From: Acidobacteriota bacterium
GTDB lineage: Bacteria; Acidobacteriota; Terriglobia; Bryobacterales; Bryobacteraceae
NCBI GenBank assembly: GCA_016213775.1
Contig: JACQZR010000159.1
Location: 1 to 43,082 of the forward strand
Direction: 5' to 3'
Length of the DNA: 43,082 bases
Shown here: piece after piece, positions 1 through 8,972 of the stretch
Numbering within the stretch: position 1 is the stretch's first letter
How the letters are laid out: each line of letters opens with the position of its first letter
Made by a program: the position numbers and the translations under genes
The notes under the pieces: generated by a model
Seen by the model: the letters and a program-made list of their open reading frames with translations, nothing else
Told to the model about the DNA's origin: nothing
Database searches by the model: none

Positions 1-34
1 ACTAAACACAGCGACATAAATATTTGCGCATAAT
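1..34 (+). repeat. IS630 left terminal inverted repeat
   Basis: It begins ACTAAACACAGCG and matches the reverse complement of 1086-1119 at 29 of 34 positions. The outermost eight bases are identical. It may extend beyond the window. Confidence 0.85.
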
Positions 35-58
35 TGGCAGACGTGGTCTCATGGACTC

Positions 59-565
59 ATGAGGCCATTAGCTATTTCCGAAACTGCCAAACAAATCCTG
101 CTGTTGCAGCAGGAGATTCAACGATCCCAGGAATCTCGATACGACCACCGCCTCCATGCGGTGCTCCTTGTGGCGCACGGGGTAACGTGCCCGGATGTCT
201 CTCACATGTTGGGCGACGCGCCGCGGACGGTTGAGTATTGGGTTCACCGTTTCCAGGAAAAGGGTCTGGACGGTTTGATGGAAGGAGAGCACCCCGGGAG
301 GCCATCGCGCCTCACCGCCGAGCAGTTGGCCGGAGTCAATCGCGCACTCCGCCGCAACCCTGCCGAGCAGGCGATGGGCGTGAATCTGTGGGATGGCAAG
401 ACGCTCTCCGCATGGATCGCCAAAGAGTATGGGGTCCACTTGGGCACGAGGCAATGCCAGCGCTTGTTTCGCCAGTTGAACTTCCGTCTTCGAAAACCTC
501 GTCCAGTAGTCGCTGGTGCGAGCAAGACCCAGAAGCAGACCTTTAAAAAAAACTCCGCAAAGTGA
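59..565 (+). CDS. IS630 transposase, N-terminal (HTH) part
   Basis: This 168-residue frame encodes the DNA-binding part of an IS630 transposase. Residues about 30-75 resemble the family's helix-turn-helix (VAHGVTCPDVSHMLGDAPRT), and residues 75-150 resemble its winged-helix region (GRPSRLTAEQ, then WDGKTLSAWIAKEYGVHLG). It runs into a lysine-rich end coded by an A-run at 545-552 and stops at 565, overlapping the second frame by four bases. Reading through by a -1 shift on the A-run joins it to the DDE domain, so this alone would be a truncated product. Assignment to IS630 is secure; whether the short form has a role is unknown. Confidence 0.85.
   Translation: MRPLAISETAKQILLLQQEIQRSQESRYDHRLHAVLLVAHGVTCPDVSHMLGDAPRTVEYWVHRFQEKGLDGLMEGEHPGRPSRLTAEQLAGVNRALRRNPAEQAMGVNLWDGKTLSAWIAKEYGVHLGTRQCQRLFRQLNFRLRKPRPVVAGASKTQKQTFKKNSAK
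547..553 (+). other. Candidate -1 ribosomal frameshift site (A_AAA_AAC)
   Basis: In the frame of the first transposase ORF the codons are TTT AAA AAA AAC. Bases 547-553 form the slippery heptamer A_AAA_AAC. A one-base backward slip moves reading from the frame of 59-565 into the frame of 562-1104 and gives the continuous junction L-R-K-V-R-K-D-P. Programmed frameshifting on A-runs is known in IS630 elements. I did not identify a stimulatory stem-loop. Confidence 0.7.
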
Positions 566-1104
566 GGAAAGATCCTCAAGTCGATGTATGGGCTCTTGAC
601 GAGGTGCACTTTCAACAACATGGCTCGCGTTGCCGGATGTGGGTGCCGCCGGAAACCAAGGACCCAGTTTTGTACCATCACCCGACGCGAAAGAGCGTTG
701 GCTATTTCGGAGCCGTACGTCTCAGCGACGGCAGGTTTATCTATCAGAGAGAATCCGGGCGGTTCAACGGCGAAAGCTTCTGGTGCTTCTTGAAAGCGTT
801 TCAGACGCAGGCGGCGATGGATGGCCGCAAAGTGGTGGCGATCAGCGACAATGCACAATACCATCGTTCGCGGTTACATCTGTCGTGGCGGAAGCTGCAG
901 GAGCCAGCGTTCAAGTTGGCGTTCCTGCCACCCTACAGTCCGGAATTGAATCCCATCGAGCGAGTATGGAAACTGACGCGGAGGTTGTGTCTTCACAATC
1001 GGTACTTTGGATTCTTGGATGGTGTCATTGAAGCCGTGGAAACCCAGTTCGAGAAGTGGGTCGTTCCGAACGATTCGCTGTATCGACTATGCGCAAAGAT
1101 TTAA
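562..1104 (+). CDS. IS630 transposase, C-terminal DDE domain
   Basis: This 180-residue frame carries the catalytic DDE_3 domain. The motifs run in order: VWALDEVHFQQHGSR (first acidic residue, near residue 11), VVAISDNAQYHRS (second acidic residue, near residue 92) and FLPPYSPELNPIERVWK (third, the Glu of NPIE). The triad is complete, so the element could be active. The nominal start is a GTG at 562 that overlaps the end of the upstream frame, with no convincing ribosome site, so expression is more likely by -1 frameshift from 59-565. The stop codon lies in the right terminal repeat. Confidence 0.88.
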   Translation: MRKDPQVDVWALDEVHFQQHGSRCRMWVPPETKDPVLYHHPTRKSVGYFGAVRLSDGRFIYQRESGRFNGESFWCFLKAFQTQAAMDGRKVVAISDNAQYHRSRLHLSWRKLQEPAFKLAFLPPYSPELNPIERVWKLTRRLCLHNRYFGFLDGVIEAVETQFEKWVVPNDSLYRLCAKI

Positions 1105-1119
1105 GACGCTATGTTTAGT
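1086..1119 (-). repeat. IS630 right terminal inverted repeat
   Basis: Inverted partner of 1-34, with five mismatches over 34 positions. It overlaps the transposase stop codon (1102-1104). Confidence 0.85.
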
Positions 1120-1692
1120 TTCCAGCCAGTTGCGGGCCAGCGACTGGTTGGCTTAGCATAGCTCTTCCACGTTTAGGTATGGCCTCGATGAATACGGGCA
1201 AGTCGGCCTCGCCCTGCTTCACCTTTTCCGGTTGAGAAACTGGATTTAGCATCCGTGCTTCTCTGCGTCGTCACGGCTGGCCAACGACCCCACATTTCGG
1301 CGCCTACGGGTTTTCGTGTTCTTCTTGTGCGAATAAAGTCGATACTCGCCCGACTCAGGATCGACTCCTCACCCTTCAGCCAACCATCCGGAGGCCCGCT
1401 GAGGCGGTCCCAGTGGTAGCGGTAGGCGCGGCGAGACACGAGGGGTTGTAGAGAGCCGCGGAAGCGGCATCTAGCATCCGCGGGCTATGCAGATACCGAA
1501 ATCCGAGTGCTGAGAACTTCCTTGCCCGGACGAGCGCAAGAAAACGAACTCGGGAAGTTGAGGCAACCCCGGCCTGAACTTGCGTGCGAACAGAGGCGCA
1601 CGCAAACCAGCAGTCGAAAGCCGCGGATCAAATAAGGCCGCGCCCCCCGTGTGAGACAGCCGGAGGGCACGGCGTAATTCGGTAAGCGGGTT
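1120..1692. other. Intergenic stretch with no supported gene
   Basis: About 570 bases between the insertion sequence and the next gene. An open frame at 1173-1439 on the minus strand has no ribosome site and no recognisable family pattern. The stretch contains several short GC-rich inverted repeats but nothing I can assign. It may be degraded mobile DNA next to the insertion sequence. Confidence 0.5.
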
Positions 1693-2175
1693 TTAGGCGG
1701 CGGCTGACTTCGCCGTTTGCTGCATCATTTGCTGGCGCATCTTCCGCATTGCGGCGAGCGAGCCCGGAGCCCGTTGTTCCTTCCAATGCTCGAAGCGTTT
1801 GGAAACGCTCTCGAGATGGCTGAATATCTCCTTGTCGCCGAAGCGTTCGCGGAATTGCGGGACGACGTTCTTGACTTGCTCCCAAACGCCATAGAACTCG
1901 CCGCTGGTTTCAAAGAACAGATCCTCGTTGAGAAGGCCGTAATCGACCAGCGCACAGGCCTGCTCCCAATAACCCATGACCATCCCGGCAAACGCGCCGT
2001 TGTCTGATCCCGGCGCGGCGATGCGCATGGCGTCATCAGTGGTTTCGACGTGATAGTTCTTAAAGAACCAGTCTCTCGCCTGGCGGAGGCGCGCTTCGCG
2101 GCGAAGTTCATAGACCTGCAGATGAAGCTGTGCTTGCTCGAAAGTCGGTTTCACATGTTTCGTTGATCCTGCCAT
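1693..2175 (-). CDS. Conserved hypothetical protein (DUF4760-like)
   Basis: A soluble, largely helical 160-residue protein with no signal peptide or membrane segment. Aromatic and charged stretches such as ARDWFFKNYHVET and MGYWEQACALVDYGLLNEDLF recall small bacterial proteins annotated as DUF4760, but this is a resemblance, not proof. An AGAGAG stretch just upstream supports the ATG at 2175. The end is rich in Met, Gln, Lys and Ala. It stands alone, downstream of the orphan permease gene and separated from it by about 200 bases, so the context suggests no role. Confidence 0.75.
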   Translation of the reverse strand: MAGSTKHVKPTFEQAQLHLQVYELRREARLRQARDWFFKNYHVETTDDAMRIAAPGSDNGAFAGMVMGYWEQACALVDYGLLNEDLFFETSGEFYGVWEQVKNVVPQFRERFGDKEIFSHLESVSKRFEHWKEQRAPGSLAAMRKMRQQMMQQTAKSAAA

Positions 2176-2383
2176 CTTCTCTCTATTCCTTTCGGGTTTC
2201 CATGTGCTTACACCGTTCCGATACGGTGGGCATTCTCGTTGGATGCGGCGGATCGCCGTGAGGCCCCACGAAAGGTGTAAACTTCGCCGCAGTATTCGGG
2301 TCGACCATTTTAGTATCGTGAAAAAGGTCTCAACGATCGTTGCGGACGCAAAGATGCGCGAGTGCCGTTGAGCCCCTCCAATG

Positions 2384-4801
2384 TTATTCGAAGCGCAGCG
2401 ACTCCAATGGATCGAGCCTGGCGGCGCGGCGGGCTGGCAGGTAGCTTGCGGCGAGCGCGACCGCGAAGAGCAACATGGCGACGGCTGAGAGGGTGGCCGG
2501 GTCGGTTGGCCTCACTTCGAAGAGTAGAGTCTCGAAGTAGCGCCCGAGGAGGAGTGCGCCGCCGGTTCCCGCAGCGAGGCCGATGACGCAGAGTTTTGCA
2601 CCACGGCCGAGGATCATGCGCGCGATGTCGCTTTGCTGAGCGCCGAGGGCCGTTCGGATTCCGATTTCGTGGGTTCGCTGGGCGACGCCGTAGGACATGA
2701 CGCCGTAGATGCCGATGATCGCAAGAACGAGCGCAAGGCCCGCGAATGCCGCCAGCAGTTGCGTCTGGAAGCGTGGGCGTGCGACGGATTCGTCGATCCA
2801 GCGCTGCATGGTGCCCACTTCGGCCACCGCGAGCTCGGGGTCGATCTGGTGGATCAAATTGCTGACCGGGCGGGCGAGCGCGAGCGGATCTCCGGCGGTG
2901 CGCACCACCAATGTTCCAAAGTTGAAAAACAGGTGAGCTTGCGGGTAGTAGACCATCGGGCCCGTTTTCGAATCTAGCCCACCGTGTTTGATGTTGCCGG
3001 TAATGCCGATGATCTCGCCGGGCAGGTTCTGCGCCTTCATCAGCACGATGATGCGTTTGCCGATGGGGTCTTCGCCGGGGAAGAGAAACTTCGCCAGCGA
3101 CTCGTTTATGACGAAGCGGAGCGGCGCTTTCGCATCGTTGTCGGCATCGGAGAAGACGCGGCCCTGGCGCACGGGGATGTTCATCGCTTCAAAATAGCCC
3201 GGTTGGATCATGCGGACGTCGGTTACGGGCTCCTGTCCGGGGGCGGGTTTTTCCTTGTCGGCGCGCCAGTAGTAGGTGCCGGAACCAGGGCCTTTGAACG
3301 GGAGGAAGGTGATGTTGCTCGCGCTCACCACACCGGGAAGCGTGCGGACACGGCGGTTGAGCTCGGTGAAGAATTGCACACCTTTCGGATCCGGATAGCG
3401 GCTGTTGGGGAGGGATAGGTCGGCAGTGAGTACCTGCTCCGTGCGGAAGCCGGGCGAGACGGCGGTGAGGCGGAGGAAGCTCTTGAGCAATAAGCCGGCG
3501 CCTGCGAGGAGAATGACGGACATTGCGATTTCGGCGACCGTGAGGGCTTCCCGGAGGCGATTGGTACGAGCTCCGGAAGTGGCTCCTCGTCCTCCGTCAC
3601 GCATGGCTACGCTCGCCGAGGCGCGGGCCGTAGTGAAAATGGGGGCGACGGCCAAGAGGGCGCCCGTGAGCAGAGTGATCGCGAGCGTGAAGGCGAGAAC
3701 TGATGGGTCGAGGGAAGCGCGGTCGAGGCGGCGGAGTTCCGGTGGGCCCACCTGCTTGATCAACTGGAGCAACCACCATCCGAGGGCGATACCAGCGACT
3801 GCGCCTATGCCCGCGAGAGCCATGCTTTCGGCGAACAGTTGCCGGATGAGCATCATACGGGTGGCGCCTAGGGAGATGCGAACGGCGAGCTCGCGTGCGC
3901 GGCCGGCGGTGCGCGTGAGCAGCAGGTTGGCGACGTTGGCGCAGACGATCAACAGGACGCAAGCGACGGCGGCGAGCAGGACGAAGAGCGGGGTTCGGGC
4001 CTGGCCGGTAAGTTCTTCAGTGAGGGGGGAGACGCGGGCGCTCCACTTGGCATTGGCCCCAGGGAATTCCTGTTCCAACTGGCGCGCGATGGTGACCATT
4101 TCGCGATCGGCTTGTTCGACGGTGACGCCTGGCTTGAGGCGGGCGAGCACCGCCATGTTGCGTCCGGAGGAGCGCCTGCCGTTTTGGCTCAGGCCGGAGA
4201 TAGTGGCGTTGCGCCAGAGGACTGGGGCGCGGTCGCTGATGGTCATGATGCCCGGCGGAGTAATGCCGATCACCGTGGCGGAAGTGGTGCCGAGCCGGAT
4301 GGAGCGGCCGATGATGGAGGGGTCGGCGGAGAAGCGGGTGCGCCAGAGCGTATCGGAGAGGATGGCGACTTCGGGTGCGCCGGGCTTGCACTCCTCCGCG
4401 GAGAAGGCCCGTCCGAGCTGCATGGAGATGCCCAGCATGGGGAAGAACTCCTCACCGACGATTTGGGTGCGGATTTCCTCCGGTTCACCAGCGGAGGAGA
4501 GCGTGGTGGTGCGGTGGAAGAGCGGGCTCATGGCGTCGAAGACATGGTTCCGAGCGCGCCAATCGAGGAAGTTTGCGTTGGAGACAACGTTGCGCATGGC
4601 ACCCCGGTCGGGCCGGGTTTCCCAGACCATCACGAGGCGGTCGGGTTCGGTGAAGGGGAGCGGGTTGAGGATGACAGCGCGGACAACGCTGAACAGGGCG
4701 GTGTTGGCTCCGATGCCGAGAGCGATGGCGGCTACGGCGACTAGGGTGAAGCTGGGGTTGAGGCGGACGAGACGGAGGGCGTGGCGAAGGTCGTGGAGCA
4801 T
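2384..4801 (-). CDS. MacB-like ABC permease (acidobacterial orphan permease)
   Basis: An 805-residue inner-membrane protein of the large FtsX/MacB permease group that is greatly expanded in Acidobacteriota and usually lacks a paired ATPase. The N-terminus (LRLVRLNPSFTLVAVAAIAL) holds the first membrane helix, followed by a large periplasmic MacB-PCD domain (about residues 50-260), an FtsX core with three helices (about 265-390), a second periplasmic domain, and a last FtsX core ending DPLESLRFE, the usual C-terminus. Length and ends indicate an intact gene. It lacks the short N-terminal extension seen in the second permease of this window. Substrate unknown; no ATPase is adjacent. Confidence 0.93.
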   Translation of the reverse strand: MLHDLRHALRLVRLNPSFTLVAVAAIALGIGANTALFSVVRAVILNPLPFTEPDRLVMVWETRPDRGAMRNVVSNANFLDWRARNHVFDAMSPLFHRTTTLSSAGEPEEIRTQIVGEEFFPMLGISMQLGRAFSAEECKPGAPEVAILSDTLWRTRFSADPSIIGRSIRLGTTSATVIGITPPGIMTISDRAPVLWRNATISGLSQNGRRSSGRNMAVLARLKPGVTVEQADREMVTIARQLEQEFPGANAKWSARVSPLTEELTGQARTPLFVLLAAVACVLLIVCANVANLLLTRTAGRARELAVRISLGATRMMLIRQLFAESMALAGIGAVAGIALGWWLLQLIKQVGPPELRRLDRASLDPSVLAFTLAITLLTGALLAVAPIFTTARASASVAMRDGGRGATSGARTNRLREALTVAEIAMSVILLAGAGLLLKSFLRLTAVSPGFRTEQVLTADLSLPNSRYPDPKGVQFFTELNRRVRTLPGVVSASNITFLPFKGPGSGTYYWRADKEKPAPGQEPVTDVRMIQPGYFEAMNIPVRQGRVFSDADNDAKAPLRFVINESLAKFLFPGEDPIGKRIIVLMKAQNLPGEIIGITGNIKHGGLDSKTGPMVYYPQAHLFFNFGTLVVRTAGDPLALARPVSNLIHQIDPELAVAEVGTMQRWIDESVARPRFQTQLLAAFAGLALVLAIIGIYGVMSYGVAQRTHEIGIRTALGAQQSDIARMILGRGAKLCVIGLAAGTGGALLLGRYFETLLFEVRPTDPATLSAVAMLLFAVALAASYLPARRAARLDPLESLRFE

Positions 4802-4897
4802 ACAGACATTACGGTCGGTGGCGGGAAAAGTTCCGGAAGAACTTTGAATGGGTCAACTCGAAGCGCCAGGGTTTCCAGGAATGTCGATTCGCGGCTC

Positions 4898-5344
4898 TCA
4901 TTCGTCTTCGAACTGATAGCGCTTGCTGGTGAACTCGCTCCTGACACGTTCGATCACCATTGCCCGTCTCCCACGAAAGCCCGGGTAGTCACGGTCCCAT
5001 GTCTCCCGCGAGGGGAATTTTACCGCATGGCCATTGATCAACATTTCGCCGTCAATTGGAACACCGATCCACTTGCCGTCGATGCATTCTTCGTAGAGAA
5101 GTGCATCTCTCCCGTGGTGGCGCACGCGCCAACCGCGATGTCTTTCCATACTGCTACTGACGATCGCGATCACCAGAAGCAGGCAGGCGCAAGCTGCCAG
5201 TACCCAGGCCGTTGCCCTTGGGTACATGTGTCCGCTGTACCAAAGCGCGTAAGCCAACCCGCCAACGATGCATCCGAGCCTGAGGCAGCCGGTCTTGACA
5301 AGGACGAGCCACAGAATAGATCCCAACTGCCTCCGCTTTTGCAC
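4898..5344 (-). CDS. Small membrane protein of unknown function
   Basis: A 148-residue protein with two predicted membrane helices near residues 12-36 and 44-63, then a soluble charged domain of about 80 residues (ERHRGWRVRHHGRDALLYEE onward) containing several aromatic and acidic positions. No family recognised. It starts seven bases after the end of the Gfo/Idh/MocA oxidoreductase gene, so it is probably co-transcribed with that gene and the fucosidase. Sequence composition matches its neighbours. The reading is supported by the clear membrane pattern and tight spacing. Confidence 0.7.
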   Translation of the reverse strand: MQKRRQLGSILWLVLVKTGCLRLGCIVGGLAYALWYSGHMYPRATAWVLAACACLLLVIAIVSSSMERHRGWRVRHHGRDALLYEECIDGKWIGVPIDGEMLINGHAVKFPSRETWDRDYPGFRGRRAMVIERVRSEFTSKRYQFEDE

Positions 5345-5351
5345 AATGCCG

Positions 5352-6671
5352 CTACACTTCCAATTTCCACGGACTCCGATACTTCGCCTTCAGCATAGGT
5401 TTTACTCTGTCCTGCTTGACGGTCCAGTTGGCTTCGTCCCAATCGAGGACGGTCTTACTGCGCATGGCAAGGTTGCCGAGGATGCAGGTTGTCGATGAGC
5501 GGACGCAGGTTTCGATTTCGCTTTGTGGTTTTTCGCGGGACTTGACGCAGGCGATCCAGTTCTTCCAGTGGGGGAGGTTCATGTCGCGCATGTCGTTGTT
5601 GTTTTCGAAGGTCTGGGCTTCCACTTTGGAGCCGCGGTTGGGGATGAGCCAGCAGCCGCTGCGGTTGACCATGAGGGAGGCTTCAGTACCGTGGATCATG
5701 GTGCCTGCGCCCTGGTTGAGGCCGAACATCGGGAGCGGGTTGGCGGTGCGGCTTTCGTAGGTGAGCAGCCACTTGGGGTATTGGAAGGTGGCGAGCATGG
5801 TGTCGGGCGTGTCGGTGTTATCGGTGACGTAGAACTTGGAACCCAGCGTGGCGATGGTGTGGGGCATCACTTCGTCCAGGCACTGGTGGGCGGGGTCAAC
5901 GAGGTGGACGCCCCAATCGGTCATGGCGCCACCGGCGTAATCCCAGAAATAGCGGAAAGTGGGGAAGCGGGCGGATTCGACGCCCCACCGGTTGGCGTTG
6001 AACTCGACTTTTGGGGCGGGGCCAAGCCACATGTCCCAATCAAGGCCGGCGGGCGGCTTGCTGTTTTCCGGACGGCCGTAGCCTTGCTTCTTGGTCATGC
6101 CGCTCTGGAAAGTGTGAATGAACGTGATGTCGCCGAGGGTGCCGGCGTGGACGATCTCTGACGCCTTCTTGAAGTAGCCGCCGGAGCGTTGCATGGTGCC
6201 GGCCTGCACGATCTTCTTGTACTTGCGCGCGGCCTGCACCATCTTCTGGCCTTCTTCGACATAGACGCAGGCAGGCTTTTCGACATAGACGTCCTTGCCG
6301 GCTTTACAGGCCTCGACGGTCATGTAGGCGTGCCAGTGATCGGGGGTGGAGATGCAGACGGCGTCGAGGGATTTGTCGTTGAGGATCTCACGGAAATCCT
6401 TCACTGTCTTGGGCTGATGGCCGCCGCGTTTGGCTGCTGCTTCCACGCGTTCGAGCGTTGGCTGATAGACATCGCACAACGCAGCGACGGCGATTTCGGG
6501 CACCTTCATGCCAAAGCCGACGTTGCCGGAACCCATGGCACCGAGGCCGATGTAGCCGACGGCAACTTTGTCGTTAGCGCCCTTCACCTGGCCGGTGAAG
6601 AGATTGGTGGTGAAGGCTGCCGCAGCCGAGGCGACAACTTCGCGCCTTCCTACCGTCTTGTTCTCACTCAT
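5352..6671 (-). CDS. Gfo/Idh/MocA-family oxidoreductase, probably exported
   Basis: A 439-residue NAD(P)-dependent sugar or cyclitol dehydrogenase-like protein. The N-terminus has a Tat-like signal (GRREVVASAAAAF). The Rossmann nucleotide-binding loop follows (IGLGAMG, residues 41-47), then the family EKP motif with its lysine (E131-K132-P133), and a C-terminal alpha/beta domain with a WGVHLVDPAHQ segment near the active site. Bryobacteria and planctomycetes hold many such secreted paralogues. It follows the alpha-L-fucosidase gene by 18 bases on the same strand and precedes a small membrane protein, suggesting a fucoside or related sugar catabolism unit. The exact substrate cannot be told. 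Confidence 0.92.
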   Translation of the reverse strand: MSENKTVGRREVVASAAAAFTTNLFTGQVKGANDKVAVGYIGLGAMGSGNVGFGMKVPEIAVAALCDVYQPTLERVEAAAKRGGHQPKTVKDFREILNDKSLDAVCISTPDHWHAYMTVEACKAGKDVYVEKPACVYVEEGQKMVQAARKYKKIVQAGTMQRSGGYFKKASEIVHAGTLGDITFIHTFQSGMTKKQGYGRPENSKPPAGLDWDMWLGPAPKVEFNANRWGVESARFPTFRYFWDYAGGAMTDWGVHLVDPAHQCLDEVMPHTIATLGSKFYVTDNTDTPDTMLATFQYPKWLLTYESRTANPLPMFGLNQGAGTMIHGTEASLMVNRSGCWLIPNRGSKVEAQTFENNNDMRDMNLPHWKNWIACVKSREKPQSEIETCVRSSTTCILGNLAMRSKTVLDWDEANWTVKQDRVKPMLKAKYRSPWKLEV

Positions 6672-6689
6672 GCTTTTCCTTCCTGTCTC

Positions 6690-8288
6690 TTATCGAGCGG
6701 TGACACGCTTTTCGCCGCCATAGAGGGTGATGAGCGGGTGCTTCACCACGGCGCGAATTTCATAGACTTCGCCGCGCTGCAGGGCTTTCGTCCGCAGCGA
6801 ATAATTGCCGGTCGTGTTGCGGGCGAGCATGCCCGCGGGGAGCCAGGGTTCGGTGCGTTCGTTGACGTCCTGGCCGGTGATCTTGCGGTATTCAAAGCCG
6901 GCCTGCAATGAAGAGGAGTCGCCGAGGCTGCGGAGGTTACCTTGCAGGGTTGCGGTGGCGGTGGAGGCGTCCCAACTGCCGCTGATGGTTTCGATGACAG
7001 GCGGCTGAAGCGCCGGCTTCACGTTGGTGAGTTTGAGCACGACGGGATTGGGCCACTTGCGATCGTTGTAGAGGCGCTGGGCGCGGTTGGCGCGGATGTG
7101 GAGGCCGCCCGGTTTCTGCTCGAAGGTGGTAGCGGGGACGACACCGGCGCGGTATTCGACGACCTTGTCATTCTGGCTCAGCACGGAGACTTTCGTGTTG
7201 GCGGAGGCGCGGACGGAGTGGAGCACGATGTCTTTCCATTCACCATGGGGCCAGCGGTTCTTTGGTTCCAGTTTGACGGCGACGTAGAGCGTCTCTTCGT
7301 TCTTCGCTTTGGTGAACCAGTAGTCCTGCTCGTTGGTGATGATCCAGGGTCGGACGCCGTAGATCATTTCACTGTTGACCATCATCCAAAGGGCGACTTC
7401 GCGGAGGCGTTCTTCCTGTTCGATGGGGAGTTCACCGTCGGGTTTGGGGCCGACGTTCAATAGAAAGTTGCCGCCTTTGGCGCGGGTCTCGATGAGGTTG
7501 GAAATGAGCTGCCAGCCGCCTTTGTAGAGGTCGTTAGTGGGTTTGTACTGCCACTGCGTGCCCATGGTCATGTTGCCTTCCCATGGGCCTTTTAGGGGAA
7601 CGCCGGGGATGTACTGCTCGGGCGTTTCGATTTCGCCGCGGGTGACGACGATGTTGGGCTGAATCTGCCAGGCGAGATCCTTGAGGCCTTCGGCTTCGCC
7701 GTCAAAAAAGATCACGTCGACAGGGCCGTATTGCGTGAGCAACTCGCGCACCTGCGCCTGATCGTGCTTCATGAGGCCGGGGTTGGCTTTGGGTTGCACT
7801 TCCGGGATTCCGCGCTGGATGGTTTTTCCGTTTTTGTAGAGCCACCAGAAATCGTCCGGCGAAAAGTACAGTCCGGGGGCTACGCCTTGCTCTTTGAAGG
7901 CTTTCAATAGCTCGCCGGTGATGTCGCGTTGGAAGGGAGTGTTTTTGATGCTAAAGCCGGTGGTGGCGGTGTGGAACATGCAAAAGCCGGAATGGTGTTT
8001 GGCGGTGAAGACGACGTAGCGCATGCCGGCGAGTCTGGCGAGGACGGCCCAATCGCGGGGGCGGAATTTGTAGGGGTCGAAAGTCTTGGGGAGGTCGTTG
8101 ATGAATTTACGGAGGTAGCCTTCTGATGAGCCGACCATCGAGTGGCTGATGACCGAACCGACCTGGCTATCGTGGCTCCAGTGGATGAACATGCCGAAGC
8201 CCTGATCGCGAAACCATTCGATGCGATCGTCCTTATTCGCGGCGAAGGATGCGGCGGAGGCCAATAGCAACAGGGCGAGCTTGTGCAT
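6690..8288 (-). CDS. Alpha-L-fucosidase, GH29, secreted
   Basis: A 532-residue glycoside hydrolase with an N-terminal signal peptide (residues 1-17, MHKLALLLLASAASFAA). The GH29 barrel begins with FGMFIHWSHDS (31-41) and KHHSGF (97-102). The predicted nucleophile is Asp196 in VIFFDGEAE, the equivalent of the family's W/F-F-D-G motif. A C-terminal beta-rich part follows after residue 330. It is expected to release fucose from glycans outside the cytoplasm. It is first in a three-gene minus-strand unit with the oxidoreductase and small membrane protein. Family assignment is firm; the precise linkage is not. Confidence 0.93.
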   Translation of the reverse strand: MHKLALLLLASAASFAANKDDRIEWFRDQGFGMFIHWSHDSQVGSVISHSMVGSSEGYLRKFINDLPKTFDPYKFRPRDWAVLARLAGMRYVVFTAKHHSGFCMFHTATTGFSIKNTPFQRDITGELLKAFKEQGVAPGLYFSPDDFWWLYKNGKTIQRGIPEVQPKANPGLMKHDQAQVRELLTQYGPVDVIFFDGEAEGLKDLAWQIQPNIVVTRGEIETPEQYIPGVPLKGPWEGNMTMGTQWQYKPTNDLYKGGWQLISNLIETRAKGGNFLLNVGPKPDGELPIEQEERLREVALWMMVNSEMIYGVRPWIITNEQDYWFTKAKNEETLYVAVKLEPKNRWPHGEWKDIVLHSVRASANTKVSVLSQNDKVVEYRAGVVPATTFEQKPGGLHIRANRAQRLYNDRKWPNPVVLKLTNVKPALQPPVIETISGSWDASTATATLQGNLRSLGDSSSLQAGFEYRKITGQDVNERTEPWLPAGMLARNTTGNYSLRTKALQRGEVYEIRAVVKHPLITLYGGEKRVTAR

Positions 8289-8417
8289 GAGTATCGTCTA
8301 AGATTGTACCGGTCCCTGCGGCTCCATGCTGGATCGAGTCCATGCCCCCTATGACGACAGTGGCGCGCGCCCACATCGAGGCGACCCGGGGCTTTGGCCT
8401 GCAATGGGTGAACAACT

Positions 8418-8972
8418 ATGCGCACACTCTCAATCGCAATAATCATCACGATGGGCCTGGCGACTATCGTAAGCGCCGCGCCATTTACGAACGGTAGTTT
8501 TGAAAGCCCCGGAGGCGCCGGCCTTGTCCTGCTCGGCAACGGCAGTGCCTTTGTCACCGGCTGGACCCACGGCGGCTCCAATGAGGGGTACACGGCCAGT
8601 GGAGATTTCGGAATCAACGCGGCAGATGGCACACACTACATCAGTCGGGGCTTTACCAGTGCAACCGGCGGCACCCTCTTGCAGACGTTCGATACATTGA
8701 TTGGAACCATCCATAACGTCGACTAACCGCTTCAGGTGAACCCGGTGGAAGCTTTGGACGCGGAGCCACCTCGTCGTTGGTCGCCATATCAACGTCCCCG
8801 ACACTGCGCTCTACGGATCAGACAACGAACCAGAATTCGATTGGCATCAACTCGGGATTGGATGCGGTACAGACGCTGCCGAACTGCGCCGGTTCCCGAA
8901 CCGGGCACCCGGTTTCTGAGGGGATTGGGTTTGGCCTTCTCGGTGGTGGTCACTACGGGGCGGTTCAATTAA
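8418..8972 (+). pseudogene. Broken PEP-CTERM exported protein gene
   Basis: The first 102 codons give a signal peptide (MRTLSIAIIITMGLATIVSA) and a carbohydrate-binding-like beta domain (TNGSFESPG, then NAADGTHYISRGF and GGTLLQTFDTL), as in DUF642-like PEP-CTERM proteins. A stop occurs at 8726. Matching sequence continues in other frames: TASGEPGGSFG near 8730, and the sorting motif VPEPGT with a hydrophobic helix and basic residue near 8894-8970. At least two frame changes are needed to join these, so the gene is probably dead. Its 3' end meets the convergent propeller gene. Confidence 0.7.

Larger units (their letters stand above)
1..1119 (+). mobile_element. IS630-family insertion sequence, apparently complete
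   Basis: Two overlapping transposase reading frames lie between imperfect terminal inverted repeats (1-34 and 1086-1119, 29 of 34 positions matching when one is reverse-complemented). The product has an N-terminal helix-turn-helix region and a C-terminal DDE domain joined through a probable -1 frameshift, as is usual in IS630. The left repeat starts at the first base of the window, so the left flank and the TA target duplication cannot be seen. The second frame's stop codon lies inside the right repeat, typical of compact insertion sequences. Confidence 0.9.

Noticed and set aside
1173-1439. An 88-codon minus-strand open frame in the first intergenic stretch
   Set aside because: No ribosome site, Arg/Ser/Thr-rich composition typical of a GC-rich chance frame, and no family pattern.
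1485-1692. Possible group II intron RNA end near the first intergenic stretch
   Set aside because: Some GC-rich stems looked intron-like, but no domain V could be recognised, so no call is made.
3405-4847. A 480-codon plus-strand frame opposite the first permease
   Set aside because: It lies wholly antisense to a clear orphan permease, is dominated by Arg, Ser and Ala, and shows no domain.
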